From Lachnospiraceae bacterium (GTDB taxonomy: Bacteria; Bacillota; Clostridia; Lachnospirales; Lachnospiraceae): 14,116 nucleotides of DNA. Below, piece after piece: positions 8,128 through 14,116 of this stretch. The position numbers and the translations under genes are program-made. The stretch is taken from contig JAAUZS010000026.1 in the NCBI GenBank assembly GCA_014804495.1, forward strand, positions 32,648 through 46,763, in the 5' to 3' direction. Under the pieces are notes generated by a model that saw nothing but the letters and a program-made list of their open reading frames with translations, was not told the origin of the DNA and made no database searches. How positions within the stretch are numbered: position 1 is the stretch's first letter; each line of letters starts with the position of its first letter.

Positions 8128-8203
8128 CGAAAAGCCCTCTGTGCCACGTAACTGAGACCATCTTTTCGGGCTCAGTGGAGTGCTTGGCGCAATGGGATTT
8201 GAA

Positions 8204-8226
8204 CAGAAGATATTGTCAGAATATCC
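8204..8226 (-). repeat. Right terminal inverted repeat of the MITE-like element
   Basis: 23-bp perfect partner of 8105-8127, followed immediately by the second TCATT copy (8227-8231). Transcribed on the minus strand, the two repeats could form a long stem closing a 76-nt loop. Confidence 0.9.
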
Positions 8227-8234
8227 TCATTACC

Positions 8235-9527
8235 TTATATTATCTCTATCTTAGAGTTCATATCATAGAATCCTACCGTATCCTTATCTGAAATGACTGT
8301 CAGGTTCAGGACATCATATAGTCTGTGGTAGACTGTAAAATCGTCTCCTTCATATCCGGTCACGCCGAGGGAAAGAAGATATTCTCCGCCCTGAAGATTC
8401 ATTTCCTGTGTAAAAATGATTTCTTTAGTATCCCCAGCTTTAACTGACTCCAAAAATGTCTTTTCAAACATCGTGTTGGTGCCTGTGATTTCTGTACCCT
8501 TGATATCCTTAATCGTAAAGGCAAAGACCGGAGCTGCGATATCCTCAGCCATTTCTACCTTCATATGAATGTGAAAACTGTCTCCCTTAAGAATCGCAGA
8601 AGACCTTTTATCATTATGATCGGTAATAAAATACTCGGTAATTACGGCCTTTTTAGAGCCATATTCCAACAGTTCCGGATTAACATTGGCGTCCCTATTA
8701 GTTGACGTTCCCGACGTTCCTGCTGCCGCCTCGCGAATCTGCTCATCATCAAGAAGGCTCTCTCCTTCATGCAAATTACTTGGATACTGCCCAACCAACA
8801 CCTGTTTATATGCATCTATCATTTCTTTCGGCTCACCCTCGCCGAGCTTCACACCCTGATTTAGCAGCACGACCCTGTCACAGTATTTGCTTATACTGCT
8901 TAAATCATGGCTGACAAACACAATGGTTTTTCCCATACTTTTGAATTCTTCAAACTTGTGGTAACATTTCGCCTGAAAAAAAACATCCCCTACTGAAAGC
9001 GCTTCGTCTACAATAAGAATTTCCGGTTCAATATTGATTGCTACGGCAAAAGCCAGTCTGACGAACATACCGCTGGAATAAGTCTTTACCGGCTGATAAA
9101 CATACTCCCCAATATCGGCAAATTCCAGAATATCATTCATTTTTTCGCCGATTTCTTTCTCGGAAAACCCTATCATCGTACCATTCAAATATATATTTTC
9201 AATACCGTTATATTCCATATTAAAGCCTGCACCAAGCTCTAAGAGTGCAGAAATTCGTCCATTGACCGTAACCTCTCCGCCCGTGGGGTTTAAGACACCT
9301 GTAATAATCTTTAAAATCGTAGATTTTCCTGAGCCGTTTGTTCCTATAATTCCTACGGTTTCACCTTGATGAATGGTCAGATCGACTCCCTTTAGGGCAT
9401 AATGTTCAGTATGCCGCTTTTTCCTGCCAAGACCCAAGGTTTCTTTCAGTCTGTCAGAGGGCTTATTATACAGTTTGTATGCTTTTTCAAGATTTTTTAC
9501 CTGTATCGCAATCTTTTCATCTTCCAT
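8235..9527 (-). CDS. ABC transporter ATPase for polysaccharide export, Wzt/RgpD type with C-terminal recognition domain
   Basis: A 430-residue ATPase that would power export of a finished glycan through the permease encoded just upstream. The nucleotide-binding domain (about 5-245) shows Walker A GTNGSGKST (62-70), signature YSSGMFVRLAF (150-160), Walker B EILIVDEALSVGD (169-181) and the switch histidine in FVSHD (H207). The region ALLELGAGFNMEYNGIENIYLNG is typical of the polysaccharide and teichoic-acid exporter group. A low-complexity linker (about 250-285) leads to a C-terminal beta-sandwich (290-430) of the Wzt_C type, with the GTEITGTNT motif (344-352). In E. coli O8/O9a the equivalent domain binds the modified non-reducing end of the chain. 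The ATG is 17 bp after the permease stop, and GGGGAGG lies in the gap. The MITE-like element follows the stop codon. Confidence 0.92.
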   Translation of the reverse strand: MEDEKIAIQVKNLEKAYKLYNKPSDRLKETLGLGRKKRHTEHYALKGVDLTIHQGETVGIIGTNGSGKSTILKIITGVLNPTGGEVTVNGRISALLELGAGFNMEYNGIENIYLNGTMIGFSEKEIGEKMNDILEFADIGEYVYQPVKTYSSGMFVRLAFAVAINIEPEILIVDEALSVGDVFFQAKCYHKFEEFKSMGKTIVFVSHDLSSISKYCDRVVLLNQGVKLGEGEPKEMIDAYKQVLVGQYPSNLHEGESLLDDEQIREAAAGTSGTSTNRDANVNPELLEYGSKKAVITEYFITDHNDKRSSAILKGDSFHIHMKVEMAEDIAAPVFAFTIKDIKGTEITGTNTMFEKTFLESVKAGDTKEIIFTQEMNLQGGEYLLSLGVTGYEGDDFTVYHRLYDVLNLTVISDKDTVGFYDMNSKIEII

Positions 9528-9544
9528 ATATAATCACGCCTCCC

Positions 9545-10579
9545 CTAGAGCACATCTGCAAAATGTACTCTCAGCTTCTTAAAAAGCAATGTTCCCAAGC
9601 AAAACAGACTGACCGTAACTATCCAGAAATAGGTAGAAGAATAAAAATGCTCCCAAAACCATACTTTTTCATAAATCGCGCTGCGATATCCATTTACAAT
9701 ATATACAAGCGGATTTAGCTTGAACAATGCTTTTAATGAATCGGATTCTAGCATCGAAATATCCCATAAAATCGGAGTCGCCCATATACCAATCTGCAAC
9801 GCAATATTAATAATCGGCTGAAGATCTCTAAAGAAAACAACAAGCGCACAGGTAAAGTAACTCATGCCAAGCACCAGAAGAAACAGACATATACTGTAAT
9901 AAAATAGTTGTAAGGTATAAATGCTGGGATAATATCCGTATCCAATCGCAACAATCAATAGAATACTGACAAAGAATATATGAATAAAGGTTGCCGCAAT
10001 CACCTTGATAATAGGCAGAATACTTATATTGAACACAACCTTTTTAACCAGATAATTATATTCCAACAGAGCAGTAGTACCCTGCGTAATCGCTTCCGTA
10101 AAATAGAACCACGGCACAAGTCCGGCCGTTATGTACAGTACATAAGGCACTTCAACTCCACTTGCCACTAATTGACTCCTTGTGTCAAATACCCTGTCGA
10201 ATACTATCCAATACATAATTACGGTAACAACAGGCTGTGCCATGGCCCAAATAATGCCCAGATATGAACCTGCATATCGCTTTTTAAAATCATTCTTGGA
10301 AAGCTTCCAGATCAGTCTGCGGCTTTGAAAAAGCTCAGCAGGAATCGTCGTAATACCGTCATAGAACAAAGCAAAAATAATACAGATAAATACAATCAAC
10401 GCACAACCGCTGGTTTTCTTCATATTTTCTGTTGCCTGATCCGCTAACGGATTACGGTGCAATATCATCACAGCCGCTAAAATCAAACCAAGCCCCCAGA
10501 AAATAGCAATAGCTGCAGGCTTAGAAAGTAAAAAATGTTTGATTGTATTGTTAGCGTTCTTTGTTTTACGAAATCTCAT
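9545..10579 (-). CDS. ABC-2 type polysaccharide export permease (Wzm/RgpC/TagG type) with N-terminal extension
   Basis: A 344-residue integral membrane protein, partner of the ATPase encoded 17 bp downstream. The conserved core starts at about residue 85 with RRLIWKLSKNDFKKRYAGSYLG, the amphipathic interface helix of this family. Six hydrophobic segments follow, with VPWFYFTEAI near the second, FFRDLQPI and the NPLVYIVNGYRSAIY block (289-303) before the final helix. Family members are usually about 260-270 residues. The extra first 80 residues here include two hydrophobic stretches (about 21-40 and 58-74) joined by a short polar loop, giving perhaps eight helices. The ATG at 10579 is 23 bp after rfbC, with GGGAG rather far upstream (14 nt). 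An internal ATG at codon 53 would remove only the first extra helix. Confidence 0.9.
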   Translation of the reverse strand: MRFRKTKNANNTIKHFLLSKPAAIAIFWGLGLILAAVMILHRNPLADQATENMKKTSGCALIVFICIIFALFYDGITTIPAELFQSRRLIWKLSKNDFKKRYAGSYLGIIWAMAQPVVTVIMYWIVFDRVFDTRSQLVASGVEVPYVLYITAGLVPWFYFTEAITQGTTALLEYNYLVKKVVFNISILPIIKVIAATFIHIFFVSILLIVAIGYGYYPSIYTLQLFYYSICLFLLVLGMSYFTCALVVFFRDLQPIINIALQIGIWATPILWDISMLESDSLKALFKLNPLVYIVNGYRSAIYEKVWFWEHFYSSTYFWIVTVSLFCLGTLLFKKLRVHFADVL

Positions 10580-10602
10580 TTTGTCTACGAAATCTCCCGC
10601 TT

Positions 10603-11166
10603 CTATTTCCGGTATTCTTTAGTAAATTCCTTGATACCGCCCCATTTTGTATCTCTCTCCGACTGAATCAGCTTCATCCCTTCTTCAATCGGCCAATCTA
10701 CTCCAATATCAGGATCATTCCAAAGAATGCCGCCTTCGTCATTCGGATGGTAAAACTCCGTACATTTATAAGCAAATTCAGCATAATCCGATACAACAAG
10801 AAATCCATGTGCAAAGTTCTTCGGAACAAAAAACTGTTTCTTATTTTCCGCAGAAAGGAGTACACCATGCCATTTACCATAAGTTTTTGAACCAGGACGC
10901 AAATCTACAGCCACATCATATACCTCTCCCTGTATAACCCTGACAAGCTTATCCTGCGGATAATTAATCTGGAAATGAAGCCCTCTAAGGACTCCTTTAA
11001 CAGATGCAGACTGGTTATCCTGTACGAAAATTTGATCAATCCCCGCTGCCTTAAAATCTTCATATTGATATGTTTCCATAAAATACCCTCTGGCATCTCC
11101 ATGTACCTCAGGTGTAATGATTTTAAGCCCTTCTATCTCACATGTCTCTACTGTTATCTTTCCCAT
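10603..11166 (-). CDS. rfbC: dTDP-4-dehydrorhamnose 3,5-epimerase
   Basis: 187 residues, the usual length for this cupin-fold dimeric enzyme. It epimerises C3 and C5 of dTDP-4-keto-6-deoxyglucose, the third step to dTDP-L-rhamnose. Visible signatures are HGDARGYFMETY (22-33), QDNQSASVKGVLRGLHFQ (49-66) containing the active-site histidine H64, VIQGEVYDVAVDLRPGS (77-93), PKNFAHGF (115-122) and the aromatic YKCTEFYHP strand (133-141). The end, WNDPDIGVDWP, is also typical. The ATG at 11166 is 45 bp after the GH25 gene, with AAAGGA 11 nt upstream. It is separated from rfbA and rfbB by the lysozyme gene, which is not the common rfbACBD order. Confidence 0.95.
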   Translation of the reverse strand: MGKITVETCEIEGLKIITPEVHGDARGYFMETYQYEDFKAAGIDQIFVQDNQSASVKGVLRGLHFQINYPQDKLVRVIQGEVYDVAVDLRPGSKTYGKWHGVLLSAENKKQFFVPKNFAHGFLVVSDYAEFAYKCTEFYHPNDEGGILWNDPDIGVDWPIEEGMKLIQSERDTKWGGIKEFTKEYRK

Positions 11167-11211
11167 TTTTACTATAATCCTTTCTTAATTTTACTTTCCT
11201 GATTTTTCAAA

Positions 11212-12567
11212 CTATTCTATCGGTACATTTCCGGTATCACCATTCACAACACCGGTATATCCGCCGGAATATGCAGAATGGTCAATTGATGTATCTATAT
11301 TCATATAAGACAGATTCAAATCTACATTCGTTGAAATACCCGCTATTTCCCCTTTAGAAGTATACTGCCACATATGGTAATACCCCTCATATGTCGGCAC
11401 ATCAGCATACTGCGCAAGCCACGTATTATAACTTGACAGTTCATTCATATCGACCCTGTTATTCAGCCAGTTAGTAGAGCCGTAAATACCTGTAGCATAT
11501 CCTGCCGAAGCAATAGTCTGAAAAAATGCCTTATGATTCCTTGTACGCTGCTCTACAGTCAGATTATCTGCCCTTCCGTTTCCTCCTGCACTCTCGCTGT
11601 CTAAGAATACCGGGTAATCCACATCATATTTTGCAATCAGGTTTATTACCATGCTTGCCTCTTCTACAGCTTCCACCTCGTTTACTGCCTGTGTAAAGAA
11701 ATATACTCCTACCGGAATTCCGGCTTTAATCGCACCAACTATGTTTTCTTCATAAAGCGGGTCAATAATCAGATAACCTGTGGAGGAACCCCGGTAACCA
11801 CATCGTATAATTGCAAACTCCACGCCGTCTGCTTTTACCGCCTCCCAATCAATAATCTGATTCCATTTAGAAACATCTATTCCCTTGCGGGCATTTTTTC
11901 CCGGAGTTTCGAACGCGGTATTTTCTGTACCATCTGCTTCTTCCTCAGCGCCTTTGACCTCGGTATCCTCTTTCGAAGCGTCTACATCATCTTCGGTCAG
12001 CATCATATATTCCACGCCCTCCAGAACCCTGTAATCAATATCCTGCTTTACGTTAATGGTAGTTACGGTATTGGGAATCCTATATCCGTCTGCTTCATTC
12101 AAATAAACGCTGTATTCTCCGGCACGGAGCTTATCGATATATATAATACCGTCTTCATCCGTATCCACATACTCGCCCAATCCCTGTATCGTTACAGAAA
12201 AGGGCGTACCGGTCACGAGCTTCCCCCCACTGTTCACAACCATAATACGCAAGTCCTTGGCAACGCTGCTCATAACCATGGAAACGTTTCTTCCGGAATA
12301 AGTCTCTATACTTTTATAGTGAGTATCCGGATCAAAAAAAGTTTCGTCCTGCATAAAAGCCGACAGATTATTACCAATCTGCTTATTGTCTTTATCTGCC
12401 GTATTTTCAATAGATTCAACCTTTTCAGTATTCTCATGCTGCGTATTATCGTGTATGCCAAACTTTTTCTTCAACTGATCCATGTTTGTATATACAATAA
12501 CAGCAGTTATCATAATAAACATTAAAACCACAACAAATAAAGTATTTCTTAATTTTTTAGAGTCCAT
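11212..12567 (-). CDS. Membrane-anchored GH25 lysozyme (muramidase) with Cna-B-like domain
   Basis: A 451-residue protein predicted to sit on the outer face of the membrane and cut the MurNAc-GlcNAc bond of peptidoglycan. A short basic N-terminus (MDSKKLRN) precedes one hydrophobic anchor (about 9-27) with no clear cleavage site. A charged linker follows, then a beta domain (about 103-185) resembling Cna-B/prealbumin-like modules ([26 protein letters not shown]), then an acidic linker rich in E and D. The GH25 catalytic domain spans about 227-425: [13 protein letters not shown] at its start, the DxE motif in FLDSES with the presumed catalytic glutamate at about residue 325, and [19 protein letters not shown] near its end. 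The chosen ATG has AGAGG 6 nt upstream. A TTG two codons earlier would touch that site and is unlikely. It overlaps rfbA by 11 bp, so it is co-translated with sugar-nucleotide genes. Confidence 0.9.
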   Translation of the reverse strand: MDSKKLRNTLFVVVLMFIMITAVIVYTNMDQLKKKFGIHDNTQHENTEKVESIENTADKDNKQIGNNLSAFMQDETFFDPDTHYKSIETYSGRNVSMVMSSVAKDLRIMVVNSGGKLVTGTPFSVTIQGLGEYVDTDEDGIIYIDKLRAGEYSVYLNEADGYRIPNTVTTINVKQDIDYRVLEGVEYMMLTEDDVDASKEDTEVKGAEEEADGTENTAFETPGKNARKGIDVSKWNQIIDWEAVKADGVEFAIIRCGYRGSSTGYLIIDPLYEENIVGAIKAGIPVGVYFFTQAVNEVEAVEEASMVINLIAKYDVDYPVFLDSESAGGNGRADNLTVEQRTRNHKAFFQTIASAGYATGIYGSTNWLNNRVDMNELSSYNTWLAQYADVPTYEGYYHMWQYTSKGEIAGISTNVDLNLSYMNIDTSIDHSAYSGGYTGVVNGDTGNVPIE

Positions 12568-13426
12568 CCGCAACCTCTATCAGATATTTTCCGTAATTTG
12601 TCTTTACTAACGGCTCCGCAAGTCTTAAAAGCTGCTCTTTATCAATAAATCCTCTCTTATATGCAATTTCTTCCACGCAGGAAATATAAAGTCCCTGACG
12701 CTTCTGAAATGCAGCCACGAAATCTGCCGCATCTAACAATGAATCGTGATTTCCCGTATCAAGCCATGCAAAACCTCTCCCAAGAGTTTCAACCCGAAGT
12801 GTTCCCCTTCGCAGATATTCATTATTTATACTTGTAATTTCAATTTCGCCACGGGCAGAAGGTTTAACGTTCGCCGCAATTTCAACCACATCATTATCAT
12901 AAAAATACAATCCCGGCACTGCATAATTACTCTTTGGATGTTCAGGCTTCTCTTCAATAGAGATGGCAATCCCATTCTCATCAAATTCTACAACACCGTA
13001 TTCCCTGGGGTCCCTGACATAATAACCAAAAATCGTAGCGCCGGTCTGCCTGGACGACACCTCCCGAAGAACTTTAGAAAAACTTTGTCCATAAAAAATA
13101 TTATCGCCAAGAATAAGAGCCACACTATCGTCACCTATAAACTCAGCTCCAATAATAAAAGCATCTGCAAGGCCCCTTGGGGTCTCCTGCACAGCATATT
13201 CCATCTTCAGTCCAAGCTGTTCTCCCGTTCCGAACAATTCTTTAAACACCGGCAAATCTCTCGGTGTGGAAATAATCAGGATATCCCTGATTCCGGCCAG
13301 CATTAATATTGATAACGGATAATAAATCATCGGTTTATCATACACCGGCATAATCTGTTTAGATATCGCTTTTGTCAGTGGATATAGGCGTGTTCCTGAA
13401 CCGCCTGCCAGAATAATTCCCTTCAT
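12557..13426 (-). CDS. rfbA: Glucose-1-phosphate thymidylyltransferase
   Basis: 289 residues, full length for the family. This cytoplasmic enzyme joins dTTP and glucose-1-phosphate to make dTDP-glucose, the first step to dTDP-rhamnose. The N-terminus carries the nucleotide-binding signature [13 protein letters not shown] (6-18), followed by [17 protein letters not shown]. Further motifs are [11 protein letters not shown] (80-90), [10 protein letters not shown] (104-113) with the metal-binding D108, [20 protein letters not shown] (158-177) and the second metal aspartate in WLDTG (221-225). The ATG at 13426 lies 18 bp after rfbB, with GAGGAG in the gap. Its substrate is the product of the phosphoglucomutase at the other end of the window. 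The last 11 bp overlap the GH25 lysozyme gene. Confidence 0.97.
   Translation of the reverse strand: MKGIILAGGSGTRLYPLTKAISKQIMPVYDKPMIYYPLSILMLAGIRDILIISTPRDLPVFKELFGTGEQLGLKMEYAVQETPRGLADAFIIGAEFIGDDSVALILGDNIFYGQSFSKVLREVSSRQTGATIFGYYVRDPREYGVVEFDENGIAISIEEKPEHPKSNYAVPGLYFYDNDVVEIAANVKPSARGEIEITSINNEYLRRGTLRVETLGRGFAWLDTGNHDSLLDAADFVAAFQKRQGLYISCVEEIAYKRGFIDKEQLLRLAEPLVKTNYGKYLIEVADGL
12574..12578 (-). promoter_or_regulatory. Ribosome binding site that fixes the GH25 start
   Basis: AGAGG inside the last codons of rfbA lies 6 nt before the ATG at 12567. The TTG at 12573 would begin directly next to it with no spacer, so the ATG is preferred. Confidence 0.6.
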
Positions 13427-13444
13427 ATTAAAGCTTTTCTCCTC

Positions 13445-14116
13445 TTATTTACTCTTCGCATTATACATTTCATCATAATATTTCTGGTAATCCCCGCTTG
13501 TAGCATTTCTCATCCAATCCTCATTTTCAAAATACCACTGAATCGTACGACGGATTCCCTCTTTAAACATCGTCTCCGGCTCCCATCCGATTTCTGCTTT
13601 AATCTTATCCGGAGCAATGGCATAGCGTCTGTCATGACCTTTTCTATCCTCAACATAGGTAATCAGTTCTTCTGTAGCAAGCTTTTTTCTCGGATCATCG
13701 TCTGATAACATTTCCTGCAGAGTATCCAGTATAATATGGAGAATCTCTATATTCTGTTTCTCATTATGACCGCCTATATTGTATGTTTCAAACAATCTTC
13801 CCTTTTCCTGAACCATATCAATTGCCTTTGCATGGTCCTCTACATACAACCAGTCACGGACATTTTTACCGTCTCCATATACCGGAAGCTTCTTTCCCTG
13901 TAAAGCATTATTGATAACAAGCGGTATAAATTTCTCCGGGAACTGATAAGGTCCGTAATTATTGGAACAATTCGTAATATTGGCCGGAAAATGGTAAGTA
14001 TCCATATAGGATCTTACTAACATATCAGAGCTTGCCTTGCTTGCAGAATACGGGCTATGCGGTGCATATGGAGTCGTCTCATAGAAATAGCCTCCATCTT
14101 CTTCCAGCGAACCGTA
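13445..14116 (-). CDS. rfbB: dTDP-glucose 4,6-dehydratase, C-terminal 223 residues (5' end outside window)
   Basis: This short-chain dehydrogenase/reductase-fold enzyme oxidises dTDP-glucose at C4 and removes water to give dTDP-4-keto-6-deoxyglucose. The frame is open to the window edge, so the NAD-binding N-terminal part, about a third of the protein, is not seen. The visible part begins YGSLEEDGGYF and contains the catalytic YxxxK pair in PYSASKASSD. It continues with NCSNNYGPYQFPEKFIPLVI, GDGKNVRDWLYVEDHAKAI, YNIGGHNEKQN and YVEDRKGHDRRYAI, all characteristic of RfbB/RmlB. The first in-frame ATG within the window (14023) is internal, not the start. rfbA follows 18 bp downstream, consistent with one transcript. 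Confidence 0.96.
   Translation of the reverse strand, partial: YGSLEEDGGYFYETTPYAPHSPYSASKASSDMLVRSYMDTYHFPANITNCSNNYGPYQFPEKFIPLVINNALQGKKLPVYGDGKNVRDWLYVEDHAKAIDMVQEKGRLFETYNIGGHNEKQNIEILHIILDTLQEMLSDDDPRKKLATEELITYVEDRKGHDRRYAIAPDKIKAEIGWEPETMFKEGIRRTIQWYFENEDWMRNATSGDYQKYYDEMYNAKSK

Larger units (their letters stand above)
8105..8226. mobile_element. MITE-like insertion with perfect 23-bp terminal inverted repeats
   Basis: A 122-bp non-coding element bounded by perfect 23-bp inverted repeats (8105-8127 and 8204-8226, outer ends GGATATTCTGAC). The pentamer TCATT flanks it on both sides (8100-8104 and 8227-8231), as expected of a target-site duplication. The 76-bp interior encodes nothing. 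It holds shorter pairings: actgag/ctcagt at 8151-8156 and 8171-8176, and cgaaaag/cttttcg at 8128-8134 and 8162-8168. The two pairings cannot form together. No transposase is present, so it would need one in trans; I cannot name the parent family. It starts 8 nt after the stop codon of the ABC ATPase gene, in the largest gap of the operon. Removing it and one TCATT copy restores a gap of 30 bp. A structured regulatory RNA in the operon transcript is an alternative. Confidence 0.75.

Noticed and set aside
8183..8203. tRNA-like 3' end in the element (minus strand GTTCAAATCCCATTGCGCCA)
   Set aside because: It resembles a T-loop and acceptor strand, but the 5' half of the T-stem is replaced by the inverted repeat and no D-arm, anticodon arm or opposite acceptor strand is present.
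8105..8226. Intrinsic terminator between the ABC ATPase and methyltransferase/kinase genes
   Set aside because: The stem closes a 76-nt loop and neither strand has a U-run after it, so it does not fit a rho-independent terminator.
8105..8226. CRISPR or integron attC site
   Set aside because: There is only one pair of inverted repeats, no direct repeat array, and no integrase-site core motifs; the 5-bp duplication fits transposition better.
11167..11211. Possible promoter in the 45-bp gap before rfbC
   Set aside because: A TTGAAA is present, but no -10 hexamer lies at acceptable spacing.
12571..12573. TTG start giving a 453-residue GH25 protein
   Set aside because: AGAGG would directly abut the TTG; the ATG two codons later has a proper 6-nt spacing.

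Overview
The window looks like part of a surface-polysaccharide gene cluster from a Gram-positive Firmicute. Clostridia, probably Lachnospiraceae, is my best guess. That guess rests on the moderately AT-rich sequence, strong GGAGG-type ribosome binding sites, a membrane-anchored GH25 lysozyme and multidomain GT2 proteins of the rhamnan type. The genus cannot be fixed from the sequence alone. Every gene I accept is on the minus strand, so the operon reads from position 14116 towards position 1. Gene gaps are very small (overlaps, or 17-45 bp) apart from one 157-bp gap, which holds a small inserted element. No stretch over 300 bp lacks a gene.

In transcription order the layout is as follows. 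(1) Nucleotide-sugar supply: the 3' part of rfbB (dTDP-glucose 4,6-dehydratase, running off the right edge), rfbA (glucose-1-phosphate thymidylyltransferase), and, after an inserted lysozyme gene, rfbC (dTDP-4-dehydrorhamnose 3,5-epimerase). rfbD, the last dTDP-L-rhamnose enzyme, is not in the window. (2) A membrane-anchored GH25 muramidase sits between rfbA and rfbC and overlaps rfbA by 11 bp. (3) Export: an ABC-2 permease (Wzm/RgpC type, with an unusual N-terminal extension) and its ATPase (Wzt/RgpD type, with a C-terminal carbohydrate-recognition domain). (4) A 122-bp MITE-like element with 23-bp perfect terminal inverted repeats and a 5-bp target duplication. (5) A 734-residue protein joining a SAM methyltransferase, a degenerate kinase-like domain, a helical segment and a C-terminal beta domain; the layout resembles the O-antigen chain terminator WbdD. 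(6) Two large GT2-type glycosyltransferases. The first follows the methyltransferase/kinase ORF in the same reading frame, separated only by one TGA. (7) A PgcA-type phosphoglucomutase (lacking only its extreme C-terminus), which has a good sigma-A promoter candidate of its own.

Together the genes suggest a pathway. Phosphoglucomutase makes glucose-1-phosphate, and RfbA/B/C lead towards dTDP-rhamnose. The GT2 proteins build a glycan on a lipid carrier in the cytoplasm. The methyltransferase/kinase protein may cap and terminate the chain, the Wzt C-terminal domain may recognise the finished chain, and Wzm/Wzt exports it. The lysozyme may remodel peptidoglycan at the site where the polymer is attached or passes through the wall. 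The WbdD-like capping step in a Gram-positive cluster, the in-frame TGA and the MITE-like insertion are the most notable points. The polymer's composition and the capping chemistry are inferences.
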